NCBI GenBank assembly: GCA_015345905.1
Contig: JADDTR010000014.1
Span: forward strand, 496,001 to 560,000
Reading direction: 5' to 3'
DNA length: 64,000 bases
Source of the DNA: Aotearoamyces nothofagi
Lineage: Eukaryota > Ascomycota > Leotiomycetes > Leotiales > Tympanidaceae
The notes under the pieces were generated by a model that saw only the letters and a program-made list of their open reading frames with translations, did not search any database and was not told the origin of the DNA. The first letter of the stretch is position 1. Each line of letters begins with the position of its first letter. Of this stretch, positions 11,709 to 22,839 are shown piece after piece. The position numbers were made by a program, and so were the translations under genes.

Positions 11709-12308
11709 CTTGATGGTGTTATGAATGTAGACTTTTAACGGATGTAGTGAAGGATGTGGATGTCTGAGGTCAGTGGAGATTCAATGCCAACGGCCAGGAA
11801 ATGCAAATGCTTTATATGAGATGAGGGGGGCTCTGAGAAACAGAATGATATTGTAAGCCGACCGACGTCATGGATATATTACATTAAAAATTTACATTAG
11901 AAATCCAAGTATCTGACTTCTTGAGATCCCCCGCAGTTGAGGGTGCGGGATAACGATTATTCCCAGGCATGCTGTGCAATTTGTCAGCCTCTCCGGACTT
12001 TTAGATGGGATGGCGACATCTGACTGGACTGCGGAGAGCGTAGATTGGTCGATTTCCGTCCAACGGCGATGGGCGGCGCTAGTGTATTATTGGACAGCCT
12101 TGATGCACCTACCGCCGCTAGTAATTTGGACATTGTAAACAAACCACGGCTTCAAGATATTCGTCGCAACTTATGCACTTCCGTATGATTGTTGGCATGC
12201 ATACTGGATGTGTTATGTACCCTTCATACGATACATAGCTGCTAGTCTCTTTATCTATAACATTGCTTTGTTGCGACGCGCGAAATCCTCCAGCAACCCT
12301 ATTCCAAC
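11709..12308. promoter_or_regulatory. Divergent promoter, AsaB-like / AT-hook protein
   Basis: Six hundred bases between divergent starts. A CRE-like GACGTCA core lies near 11863. No other gene, RNA or repeat was recognised. Confidence 0.35.
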
Positions 12309-15300
12309 ATGCCTTATAATATCGACGAGGCCCTTTTGTCATCGCCCGATCCTCTTAATGACTCTCTGACATTTTCGTCGCCAATTAAGTCCGCACGGGT
12401 GACTCGAGCGCGACAGTCACTACCTCGCCATGGAAGCTCTCCGAGAAAGCAAACATTCGAACTGGATGTTGGGAACAAACTCTCACCTCAAAAGATTAGA
12501 GTTACGGTCGAAGCAGATAGCTCAAATAAGGAGAATGCCTCTGCGGCATACGGAAGGGATGCTCCATCACCATCTCCGTATTACGCCCCAACTATTCGAC
12601 GGAATGAGCGGACAAGGACCACCATAGTGCCTGTAAAAGGCCTGTCAGACAGTGAAGATGACAGCGTAACCTCTCCGGCACAAATACCCAAGAGAGGTCG
12701 TGGTAGGCCACGGAAATCTGCCGGCACGCCTGTCCCTGCGAATTCAAGAACGCGAAATGTGACCCCAGGCGCAAAGCAAAATGGCCGACGACGGAGAACA
12801 CTAGGTGATCTGGTAGATGGTGATGACGAGGAAGATTGGGACTTTGCTATTGGTGAAGGTGTTGAGCTCGGCAGAGGCAAGGGACGTTCTAGGTCAAGGT
12901 CTATAAAATCTGCATCTCGAAGCAAGGCCACACCAGCAAAACAGGACACCTCTCCGGAGAAGCATGCTTCGAGTACGACAAGCAAGAAAGGGAGAGGCAG
13001 GCGAAAGACCGTTGTGCCAGATGAAGTTCAAGTCCTCGAGGATGCAGCCCAACAAATGCCAGTATGGAATGCCGACAAAAATGATCAGTCTGGAGAGTTT
13101 GTAAACGGACCTTTAAGGACACTGGATTCAAACTCTATGGCTAGGCAGTCACAATGTTCAGCTATCTACCCGACAGCTACAATGGGCGATGGAAACAATT
13201 GCCAAGATCATTCCGATGTCTCCCTTTCAGAACCCCCCCAAAAAAAGACTTCATCAAGAACAGGATGGCCTGGCTCAAGAGTTTCGTCTACTACGACTGT
13301 TCAGGGGTCTGATTCATTGACGTCGCAGAAAAAGAACTCCACGGAAGCAGATGATGCGTTGGCCGTTGTTGACGGCGAAGATGAATATGTAAACGATATT
13401 GGTGATGAGGTGATCCAACCGGAACTTCACGGTGACGAGAATTTCCAAGGGGATAGCAATTCTCAAACGCAACAGGCTACAGAGTCCGAATATCAATACG
13501 AAGATGAGGAAGAAGACGGACTTGGTGAACTCCGGGAATTTGATACTATTCTTGAAAGTGAAGGCTTTAGTATGATATCTGTTGATTCTGTACCATCGCT
13601 GCGCGAACACTTAAGCAGCCCAGCTGCCCAGGTCTCATTTCCGGAGAACGCAACAATGTCGGCAGTCAATAATAGCATCTTATCGACCAAAGGATCTAAG
13701 GTTGCAAATGCCGAAGACTCGTTCTCGAGCATAGCTCCAGAGATTTTGGATGCAGCGACACCTGGTCGCAAATCCTACAACCTAAGGATTAATCTACTGA
13801 AGAAAACACATACACCAGGGCCTGAGGACTCCTTCTCGAGCATTCCAGAAGAGATTTTAGAAGCTGCCACTCCAGGACGCAAATTGACTGATCCAAGGCT
13901 GCTTTCTATAAAAAGCAAATTCGCACATGGAATTGAAGACTCCTTCTCAAGTATTCCACCAGAGATATTGGAGGCGGCGACTCCAGCAAGACAGTATCAA
14001 AACAACAAGCTCTTATCTATCAAACATAACGCCCGTGGAGACTGCGGATATTCGTTTTCAAGCATACCTGCGGCAATACTTGAAGCGGCAACACCTGGGA
14101 GGAATCAGCAGAAAGACTCGACCTTACAAGGCCAGCCGCTGGCCGAGAACAATTCTACACTTACTGACTCGGTACTTTTGGTCCCGTCTGAGGTGTCGGT
14201 GGAATCTAGCAGTCTACGCCGTGAGTCCTCAAGGCTCCTCACACCGGAGGAAACACCATCACCGCAGAACCATTGTGTAGAGAGTCAGAATCTTCCTGAT
14301 TTGGCAACCTATAGCCCAACTCCTGAGACTGTTCAGCAACCTGCAGAAGGCTCATCAATTCTTGGCTCGGAAATGAGATCTTCTCCTCCATCCGTAGCAC
14401 CACAACAACATATATATACTGCTCATCTCCAACAACAACGCTCGTTATTTCCGGGTATTGCTAAGACACCTTCCATTGTATTCTCCTCGCCATCCCTCCC
14501 ACCACCAAATGCAAAAGCCCCTACTAGAACACAGTTGTCATCGAAGGCCGAAGAAAATGACTCGAATGCTCCAAAACTTGCACCTATTGTACGCGCAGGT
14601 CGAGTCCTTCAGGGTATTCTTGTACCGCCATCTTCAAGTGCTCGCTCATCAGCAAGTCTGCGTAGCCCGTTCAAGAGCCCCGTCGCGCAGCGTAAACCTA
14701 ATATCCCTTCAGCAGGGTCGATTCCGTCTGCTGAGCAGCGTCCAAAGGCTTGGGAAAAGAAAGCTGTCCGACTCGAAGACGATATTTTTGCAGGATTTAG
14801 TGATGATAGCAGGAGAGATTTGCGCAGGAGTATGATGATGGGTGAGGAACTTGCTCGTAGTCAGCACATTAGTACTCAGGGTACAAAATACAGCAGCACG
14901 GATCTTCAAGATGACCCTTTTAGTGGTAGAGGACAGACACAAGCACACCCGCCGTCCCCCGAAGAAAAGCAGAGCTACAGCCTGGACCTGCCAGATAAGT
15001 CTCGAATTATTTACCCGGACGTCGTCGAGCAGTCTATATTTAACAACGAGACGCTCCGAAGCGATGATGCGATGAGTTGGCAGGCTGACTACACCACGCC
15101 GCAAAAGGTGCCACTTGATAATACGGCAAGGGAAGCCAAAGGAAATGGAGTTCCGGGTCCTTATGGTCAGAATAATTCAGAGACAGAGATTAGTGTCAAC
15201 GAGATTACGCTGCTTCGAGAACGACGACGTGAAGAGCAATGGGCTCTTGAAAGAGCCACAGTGAGCCAAGAGATTGAATTAGCAAGTACAAGTCAAGTCA

Positions 15301-16586
15301 TTGTCATTGCGTCTGATGATAGCTCTTCTGTTGAAGCCGGCGATGGTAGCGGTGATTATTTTGTGGATGAAGGGGCCGAGCTCGAGAATGGTGAAGATAT
15401 ATGGCAAGTGGAGGCTCGTCACTCTTCATCACTTCTCAGAGGTGAGACACAGAAAGAGCAGCAAAAAGAAATGACGCTTGAGAAGCCAAGGAGAAGTAAG
15501 ATTCCTAGTCAATGGAGAAAGAATAGCAAACGACTCGTTTACAGCGACGAGCTTGCAAAACTGTCTCCATCCTCACAGGCTAGTGACAGAAGACCCCTTC
15601 CCAACGGGAAGACGGCAAGCTATGAGGGACTGAGATCTCAAATTACAGCGCGAAAGTCGATTCCATTACCGACCGCTGTTGAAGGAGACCTCGAAGACAT
15701 GTCATTCAACTGGCACATACCCCAGAAGACAAACTTCACTCCTCGTCCCCGAACTCATGATGGAGATAAACTCGACTTCTCTGCTCTACTTGGATCTTCG
15801 CCAGTAAAGCTTCCAGCCACTCTGCCTATGTCTTCAAACTACTTCGCCGCCCCAAAGTATCCTTCGCCCAGTGAAACGGCAAGCCAAACATCGCAACCGT
15901 CACCTTCCTGTGCTACACCGACGAGTCAGAGGAGTGCTATTTCCAGGTCTCCTTCAGTAAACGAATCAATCAGCGACGTACAGCTGCCAAGCCCTGTGTC
16001 CCAATCTGACATGAGCCAGGATGACTCATCAACTGCGGGCTACGAATCCGAGAGTACGGATCCGTTCGAGCTTGAGAGGCTATTAAAGTACTCGCATACT
16101 AGCAAAAGCATCCCTGAACCAGCCGCGCAGCTTACAAAGCCCCCTCTACCGTCTCATTCACCATGGAAGTCATGCCTACGAACCCCATCAACCATGTCTC
16201 CGGCGAAGAAGGTTGTATTTGCCTCGCTATCATCCCCTGTTCCATTAGCAATGCCATGCCCTCCAGCTCCTGCGTCGAAACTCTCAGGAAATACATGGTC
16301 AAAGGCGCACTGGAAACTGCTTGATGCTATTTATCAAGACTCCAAGAAGTTCCCCAATACTTCAGCCGTGTCTTCTCCTGAACGCGAAGAGCCAGCAGAG
16401 GCGCAGTCTAAATACTTGGGAAAGACGATCGCGGCCCAGGGGAGAAGCTTGGTGCTGGAGATGTTCCATATAGAGATTGTGGGCCTGTTTTTAGATGAAG
16501 TGCCGGGTTGGGATGAAGGCGTTATAGCGAAAAGGTTGTTTGCACTCATTGTCGGGGAGGAGCAAAGAGAGAGGGGGAAATCATAA
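12309..16586 (+). CDS. Large AT-hook protein with four 37-residue repeats, function unknown
   Basis: One uninterrupted 1425-residue frame starting at ATG 12309. It is hydrophilic and Ser/Pro-rich, mostly disordered. A canonical AT-hook, KRGRGRPRK, lies near residue 125; a second basic GRGRRK-type patch is near 230, and RSRSRS near 200. Acidic runs occur at about 400. Residues 469-598 hold four repeats with exact 37-residue spacing, core SFSSIPxEILEAATPGR. The C-terminus, from about 1330, looks folded: TWSKAHWKLLDAIYQDSK, then AQGRSLVLEMFHIEIVG and a short helix. The family seems to be fungal 'AT DNA binding protein' entries without a defined role. DNA binding through minor-groove AT-hooks is inferred; many S/TP sites hint at phosphorylation. 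Confidence 0.85.
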   Translation: MPYNIDEALLSSPDPLNDSLTFSSPIKSARVTRARQSLPRHGSSPRKQTFELDVGNKLSPQKIRVTVEADSSNKENASAAYGRDAPSPSPYYAPTIRRNERTRTTIVPVKGLSDSEDDSVTSPAQIPKRGRGRPRKSAGTPVPANSRTRNVTPGAKQNGRRRRTLGDLVDGDDEEDWDFAIGEGVELGRGKGRSRSRSIKSASRSKATPAKQDTSPEKHASSTTSKKGRGRRKTVVPDEVQVLEDAAQQMPVWNADKNDQSGEFVNGPLRTLDSNSMARQSQCSAIYPTATMGDGNNCQDHSDVSLSEPPQKKTSSRTGWPGSRVSSTTTVQGSDSLTSQKKNSTEADDALAVVDGEDEYVNDIGDEVIQPELHGDENFQGDSNSQTQQATESEYQYEDEEEDGLGELREFDTILESEGFSMISVDSVPSLREHLSSPAAQVSFPENATMSAVNNSILSTKGSKVANAEDSFSSIAPEILDAATPGRKSYNLRINLLKKTHTPGPEDSFSSIPEEILEAATPGRKLTDPRLLSIKSKFAHGIEDSFSSIPPEILEAATPARQYQNNKLLSIKHNARGDCGYSFSSIPAAILEAATPGRNQQKDSTLQGQPLAENNSTLTDSVLLVPSEVSVESSSLRRESSRLLTPEETPSPQNHCVESQNLPDLATYSPTPETVQQPAEGSSILGSEMRSSPPSVAPQQHIYTAHLQQQRSLFPGIAKTPSIVFSSPSLPPPNAKAPTRTQLSSKAEENDSNAPKLAPIVRAGRVLQGILVPPSSSARSSASLRSPFKSPVAQRKPNIPSAGSIPSAEQRPKAWEKKAVRLEDDIFAGFSDDSRRDLRRSMMMGEELARSQHISTQGTKYSSTDLQDDPFSGRGQTQAHPPSPEEKQSYSLDLPDKSRIIYPDVVEQSIFNNETLRSDDAMSWQADYTTPQKVPLDNTAREAKGNGVPGPYGQNNSETEISVNEITLLRERRREEQWALERATVSQEIELASTSQVIVIASDDSSSVEAGDGSGDYFVDEGAELENGEDIWQVEARHSSSLLRGETQKEQQKEMTLEKPRRSKIPSQWRKNSKRLVYSDELAKLSPSSQASDRRPLPNGKTASYEGLRSQITARKSIPLPTAVEGDLEDMSFNWHIPQKTNFTPRPRTHDGDKLDFSALLGSSPVKLPATLPMSSNYFAAPKYPSPSETASQTSQPSPSCATPTSQRSAISRSPSVNESISDVQLPSPVSQSDMSQDDSSTAGYESESTDPFELERLLKYSHTSKSIPEPAAQLTKPPLPSHSPWKSCLRTPSTMSPAKKVVFASLSSPVPLAMPCPPAPASKLSGNTWSKAHWKLLDAIYQDSKKFPNTSAVSSPEREEPAEAQSKYLGKTIAAQGRSLVLEMFHIEIVGLFLDEVPGWDEGVIAKRLFALIVGEEQRERGKS
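13713..14102 (+). repeat. Four in-frame 111-bp repeats inside the AT-hook gene
   Basis: Units begin at residues 469, 506, 543 and 579/580, an exact 37-codon period. The conserved half is [ED]DSFSSIxxEILEAATPGR; the linker half varies but keeps a LLSIK-like element in units 2 and 3. The fourth unit keeps only the core. Synonymous differences between units show they are not a very recent expansion. Confidence 0.9.
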
Positions 16587-16915
16587 TGCATGATATTGTA
16601 TCAGATGAGACGTACAGTTCTATAGATTTATTAAATAAGCATCGGAGTTTGGGAGGCTCAAAGTCCTGGATCAACCACCAGTCTAGCATAATTAGGAATG
16701 AACGAAGAATTGTGAAATTTGATGTTCTATCTGGACATTGGTGACATGCCAGTGATATAAGATCATGTAAACTTGCACACAGCTTGGAACTGGTAATGAA
16801 CATATCTATAGACAATTAAGAAAACGCCCTTGATCAATGTGTCCACATGACCACCCATTCCTCCTCGTACCCTTGACGCCAGTCGTAAAAGACGACAGAA
16901 ACTAGTAGCGGTATA
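16587..16915. other. Convergent 3' spacer, AT-hook gene / SDS3
   Basis: The 329 bp between convergent stops holds AT-rich 3' UTR sequence and nothing recognised. Confidence 0.5.
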
Positions 16916-18659
16916 TTAAGCACCACCACGTCCTCTTCGTCTCGAGCCTTCGCCCGTCCCAGTACGGCTCATCGGAACGCCGCCTATATCGCTACCACCC
17001 AAGCTGGATTGCTTGCTCATTGGTGCACCGCCCATCGCATCGTCGCGAAGACTGCTTACTTGCGCTGGCCTTCTGCTGTGGTTGTGTGAGCCGTCCTTCT
17101 CGCCTTGCATCCAGACCGGGAACTCGCCGACTGGTGCGAGGGCAGCTCGCAGCAGGGTGCGATCGCCATTGTCGACATCGAGACTCTTGCCGCTGCCCAT
17201 ACGCTCATTGAGCTTCTTGCAGATATCGATCCGGTGCAGATCGCCATTGAGATCTTCGCCCACGACACCTTGAGGCGAGTTGGCACCCTCTTTGACATAG
17301 GGCCTGCTCATGATCAGGTGGAGAGGTGGAGGCATTTTAGGCATTTGTGCTGACATGCGATTGAAAATACTGGGAAGAACAAGGTCAGAGATATTAATGG
17401 CGTCAATACCATTGGCAGTGGTAAAACTGGAGTAGGCATTGCCAGCTCCCCGGGTGCTACGTGTGGCGTGGGAAAATTGGCGGTCCATTGCCGGTGCAGA
17501 AGGTGGAGAATCGGGAGTATCATGATCAAAGTCTGCATCGCCTGAGTGGCGCCCATGCTCTCCATCTTCGTCATTAGAGTCACTACCATTGGGTGACGAA
17601 TGGCTGCCATATCCGTGGGCTTTATGCGTGACAATATAATTGTGAGCAGCCATAGCAGCTTGATTATAAGTCATAGTGAGCTCCTTCTCCGTAAATAATT
17701 TGTCGATACTGTAAAGAGGACTTCCAGTGCCTTTGTTGGCGGCTCTGGCGATCTGCTCTGCAGTCCAGACCGGAGTAGAGAAGCCAAGCTCTATAAAGCG
17801 GCGGCTTGGAACAGGTGATCCAGCATCATCAAGTGCTCTGCGTTTCCGTTTGTGTGGATCAATCAAGCCTGGTAGATCGTCTACATCTCGACGATGTCTC
17901 GTTGCACGCTTGCCTAATATTCCTCCTGGGCTAGAAGGATTGGCAATGCTGAATTGATTCGGATGCATGAGCAAAGCGTTCGTCTCCGCGATAGTTTCGA
18001 TATCCTTGTCTTTATTTAACCTTGCCTTCCTGCCACTCACACTATTGATCAGACGATCTCGAAGCGTGTTTGCGAGTGCTCTGTGTTCTTCTTCGGCAAG
18101 TTTCGTTAAGAAAGTGTTGGAAGTATTCAAATCAGCGAGTCTCTTATTGTACTCGTTCTGTATAAATAAACTGTTAACCACGATTATTACTACTCGAAGG
18201 TGAGCTACTTACACAGTGAACAGTCAAAGATGTGTCTCTCTCCTCCATGGCGTCACGGACGTCGTTCGCGAATTCAGCGTACAACTTGCCAGCTATCTTG
18301 CTCAATTCGAGTTCCTTATCCCTAATTGCTGACATGATTGCTGGGTCGCTCTCGGCAGCTTTTAACAGTAAAGGTCGAATCTCTGGGGCAAGCTCTAAAA
18401 TTGGATCATCAACATAAGGTTGTGCATGCAGGATAAGACCCGTATCAAGCTGGATCGCTTGAAGCTGCTGACGATAGTTTTGGTCTTTATTGTTCGTAAA
18501 CTGTTGCGAAATGTCATGAAGGCGATCGAGAAGCTGAGTGCGGCGTTTATCACGCTTTGAAAGTGGTTGTTGCGTCGGAGGGGTGCCAGAGCGAGGCCTC
18601 TCTATTCTGTGCGCCGCGCCCATGGTGGGCGAGGCCTGAGGAGATGGACTCATCGCCAT
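16916..18659 (-). CDS. Sds3-like subunit of the Rpd3/Sin3 histone deacetylase complex
   Basis: Model complement(16916..18157, 18213..18659), joined across a 55-nt GT-AG intron in phase 0. The Sds3 domain starts with SKRDKRRTQLLDRLHDISQQF, continues IQLDTGLILHAQPYVDDPILELAPEIRPLL and a coiled coil, FANDVRDAMEERDTSL, then after the intron NEYNKRLADLNTSNTFL. Sds3 dimerises and holds Sin3-HDAC together for transcriptional silencing in the nucleus. The rest is a long Ser/Pro/His-rich tail with a KRKRRALDD basic patch. The start is uncertain: the frame is open to about 18750, but the first ATG is at 18659 (a second at 18653), and an upstream exon could join at an AG near 18740-18752. About 562 residues with this start. 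Confidence 0.78.
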
Positions 18660-20619
18660 GTCGGCCTTATTTGCGTGGACTGGTATTTCGTGGTCTTGAG
18701 GATCTGGTGCTTGAGTTGAGGAGCGAAGCGTTTGAGTATCTGTCAAGTTGTGCTAGAATTGAAGCAGAAAGGGAAGATTGAGACAATAATTAAGACGATG
18801 CAGAGATGTGGGAGAAAAGAATTTGTCGAGTGCACGATTGAAGGCTTAGTATGACAGCATTTTGTTGCAACTTTCTTCTATTGCCTGGTATTGTATAGTG
18901 CTCGATGAATAGAAAGCGGAAGCATTGTGCTCCCTGTATGTAAATGGGATCATCCAGCTTCATTCAAGGCGCTAAAGTCAGATTGTCACACCGGATAAAC
19001 TATTTCGGCGATTGGCCAGCCTTGTGGCCGAGGCTGACATGAACTGTGATGACGTATGAGTATGAGTGGCTCGGAGCCCCTGGTAGGTGATATCGAAAAT
19101 TCAAACGGGTCACCAATATTGATCAAGCCCCATCTTTGCTTTTACTATGGTTGAGAATGAGTCTGGTATCATGGGTTATTTCAGGTCAATTTTGCAGAGT
19201 TTTACAGTGTATATCCGTACGAACCGGGGCCGCTTTAGACGATTTGCAAAATGCAGCAAGCAGCAATAGCAAATACGCAACTGCAATCAATTTTCTGTGA
19301 TATGTCGGAGCTTCCATTAACAGCCAACATACTTCCTATCGTGGTTCGCCAGTGTACTTGGGATGAGGCATTCATCTTTGCTTCCATTCTTGCAAATTTT
19401 CAAGTCTGAGAGGAATGAATTGCACCGAACGCAAGGAGGTACATGTAACCCGGGTGGGCGTGCCGCGTTTCAGGCGTCAAATCGCAACCTGGTATTGCTT
19501 GACACTTAAATAACGGTAGCACATCTATTTCGCGTTGAAGACGATAGCCGTCGAGGAAATCAAGCATTTCTCGGGAACGCGTGATTTCGATCAGCAGGAG
19601 AGGTACCTGGCCAAGACTGGATTGCCGCCCAGGTTTCAAATACGAAGATCACGTGACGCAATAATTGGATCAGATGGCGGGGATTGTCGAGGAGAAAGAA
19701 ATCATATTGCCAATCAGAATAACGCAGTGGCTCCGAGTACGTCAACTATGGGACACCCACGGCAGAGTCCGAGTCGGGAGTTGCGGCAGCCCTGCCAGCA
19801 ATGACTGTCTACACCGTTGGGTCTATTCTATTATTGACAAGCACTGTACGATTGGGCGTTCCGTGGCGCGCGGTGGAGTGAGGTAGTGTAGGTATGTACT
19901 GTACTCTGTGTGTATTGCGCTTGCACAGTGCTGTTTACGGTGCTGTGCACTGCGCATGTACCCTAAGGGAGTACCTGATGTACCTAAGTAGCTCTGATGT
20001 AGCACTGTAAGGAGGCGCGGTAGCACGGTCGACCGGGGCACTGTCGGCACGCTGAAGACGATTTAGCGATCTCGACGCAGCCTTAGACTAAACTCTTATT
20101 TCGACGAGCGCGGTGATCTCACGACAGAAAAGTGGTTCGGTGTAAGGGCGTCACCACTAAAGCGCAATAATATGTACAGTAAAGGTAAGGATCACGTTTT
20201 GCGATGTCGAGGACTCGTATCGGTCACTGCCGGTGAACTTGCGTGGCTTCCTTCCTGTTGAGTACGTTTTGTCCTGCTTTGTACTCGAGTACATCCCTTG
20301 CCTCCCAAATTCCTGTCCCTAGCTTCCTGCAGCAAAGACATTCACGATACTTTCGAGCCTTGCTCTGCCAACTTGGCTCCTCTTCGATGTTAGAAATAAC
20401 ATACTTGTATACTTCCTTTTGCTTCTCTTTACCAGGAAAGCTGTGCAGCTACAGATACCCGAAAGTCTTTGGTCGACTTGCTGCTGGCAGCCTTCCGATC
20501 AGCCTTGGGCATGCGAACACTCTGGAGACAGATTGACTCGTAAACATCCAAAACCCACGCCGAGGACTGCTCTATCCCGCCATATCTGATACGAGCTCCT
20601 TGAATACAGCTCTATTACG
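18660..20619. other. Two-kilobase intergenic region
   Basis: Divergent spacer upstream of SDS3 and of the gene starting at 20620. It probably holds the SDS3 5' leader or a small first exon near 18740-18900 and a long leader for the downstream gene (short upstream frames at 20243-20536). Between about 18900 and 20200 I see only short frames without codon logic, and no tRNA-like box, tandem repeat or transposon end. Confidence 0.4.
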
Positions 20620-22640
20620 ATGCTCGGGAGCTATATATCAAGGTCTTCAGCGCCTTCCAACCACCACATCCTCCCTGCTGGAGGATATCCTAAATCACCG
20701 CAGTCACCTACCAAGCTTGCGGCCCAATTCATATACAGCTTACGCCAACCTAGTCGACTTCGCGGTCGACTTGCCGCCACTTTTTTTGCTGTCTTCTTTT
20801 TTATTTTCGTGCTGGCAAAACACTGGGTGAGTGGAATCGCAATGACACTTTTTCTTCTGGCTGCATTAAACAGTCAATGTTATAGACCAATTACTCGTGC
20901 TCAATTGCTTGTTTAGGTCGAGATCCAACATTATGTCACGGCTAGTCTCACTAGACCGGACTATATAATTACACAATCTGAACCGATCCGTTGGAGTGAT
21001 GACGCTGCTGCGTATAACTCCACTGATGGTATGGTGAAGAAGCCAAAGTTCCATCTACTTATTCCAGCAAACAAGCCGAGCCTCAATTTGTGCAAGACAA
21101 TCATTTCTGCAGCAATACTCAACTACCCACCACCTACAATTGTGAATTATACCTCGGAATATGACGGACGGCAGGGCAGCAGTGCTGTTCGGGATACACT
21201 AAGCTTCTTGAAGGGGAATCTGGCCCAAGATAATGACCTAGCTCTGATTATTGAAGAAGATACTTGGTTTCAACTTCCTGCCGAGCTGATGATCAGCCGC
21301 TTTGTGAACCTGCTGTCAGTTTCTAATCAGCGGTTATTCGAGAAATACGGATATATTGAGGATGGAATGCATAAAAACACCCCAACTTCATTGAGAACAC
21401 AGAAATTCACACAAAGGGTTATATTCGGCGCAGACAAAACATGTTCCGGAAATGAGCCTGAAGACCTTGCTTGCTACTCGATGCCACCATCAACCTTGCC
21501 TAAAGACATTTACGGAGTATCAACCGACCAAAGCTCTGAAGCTAAGCGGAGTCGGCCACGATATTTGAATGGCCATAGCGTTATTGGAAGAGTACATGAT
21601 TTGAAGCCAATCTATAAATATGCTTCGGAAAAACTTGACTCCCGAGAATTAGATAGTCAATATGCCTTCTCGGAGATATTTGGAGAACAAGAATATCAGC
21701 GTGAACTGGAAAGAAAATCGGCACTCAGAGGAGGTGCGGCATGGAGAGAATGGCTTAGGGAGAATCTGCGCGCTGGCGAACATGCATTGCGCAACCCTAA
21801 CACTACTCTTAAAAAATCAATAGCTGTGGCTGAAAACGGCTCTGAATTGGGCATTGGTCTTGACTACGAGAGCTCAATGTTTCAGATAATGGATGAGAGT
21901 GCTGGGGATGTTCGCTTTGTGGCTTTCAACCATCCGAATATTGTCAGTTCGCCGTCGAGGATAGCTGCCGCTAGCTTTTCAAAGCCGATAGTCCTCCCTA
22001 ATGACCTTAATGGCACGGCTCTCCCATTTAAACAGCATATAGATCCTTCAACAGTGGCGGAGCCATCTAATCTATCAGAACTGGACAAACTTCCAGTCGA
22101 GACGAGATGGAATGAACTCAATCTAGCTACAAATGTTATTGTACCTGGAAGTGATGTCCCAGGCTCTCTAAGCTTTGTCGGTGCAGAAAAGCTTCGAGAC
22201 TCTTGGTGGCCAAAAATGTGGTATCAACCCCACGCAAGGGCCTTGCTGCGCCGTTATATGCGTTCGCCGCAAGGTCCAATTGCAGCAGAAGCGGCTGCGG
22301 AAGGTGGAGAGCGCTGGTGGGATTTGAGGGGTGGTAAAGGAGGCGTATGGACTGATGATGGTATGTTCTCTTTCCCTCAATAGAGTGTAGAAGTGCTGAA
22401 AATCTATGTCTTATAGGTCAGTGGATGGAATGGAGTGAAGTCTGCGGAGAATATGATTCCTTACTCTTCCTGGATGGGAAGGGCCCATTTGGTAAGGAAG
22501 ATGAAGATGACGCTACACCTGTGTATAACAGGTTTGGGAAGTTGATTTCGGGCAAGGGTAAAGCAGAAATTGGTATGGATAACGATATCCCGGGTAGACC
22601 AGAAACTGGGATGGATGACGAGACCCATGATGAGAATTAG
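20620..22640 (+). CDS. Type II membrane protein with glycosyltransferase-like EED motif
   Basis: Exons 20620..20826, 20917..22360 and 22417..22640 encode 624 residues; both introns are GT-AG and keep frame. A cytosolic basic N-terminus (RLRGR) is followed by one membrane helix (about 50-67), then a lumenal domain. The KFHLLIPANKPSLNLCKTIISAAILNYPPP block and LALIIEEDTWFQLPAELMISRF (acidic EED at 182-184) recall a family of uncharacterised ascomycete proteins with a glycosyltransferase-like nucleotide-sugar fold, where this site usually carries a D/E-x-W-F-Q-L motif. Lumenal sequons include NYTSEY and NGTAL. The C-terminal RDSWWPKMWYQPHARALLRRY and W-rich stretch are also typical. Golgi or ER location is inferred; the sugar donor is unknown. 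Confidence 0.68.
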
Positions 22641-22839
22641 AGGTCATTCTAGCACGGGTCCCGCTAGAATAGCGGCAGAGGAGTTCTGGAACCTGGCAGG
22701 GAATATTGTACGGAGCTCATAAGTAGCCTAACGTTACAGCGCATATCAATTCATCTACAAGCGAATCTAATAAATAGAACTTAAGCATCGATCTACAAAA
22801 AGGTCGGGCATCAATCATTATATTAAGCTAAATAAAGCT

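Noticed and set aside
13713-14102. Repeat block as a transposon or CRISPR-like array
   Set aside because: The unit is in frame, protein-conserved with synonymous changes, and has no spacer or terminal repeat structure.
18900-20200. Possible tRNA or small RNA genes in the long spacer
   Set aside because: I looked for B-box-like GGTTCGANTCC and its reverse and saw none.
20243-20536. A 97-codon frame just upstream of the 20620 gene as an exon
   Set aside because: No continuity of frame or motif with the downstream protein; kept only as a possible upstream reading frame.
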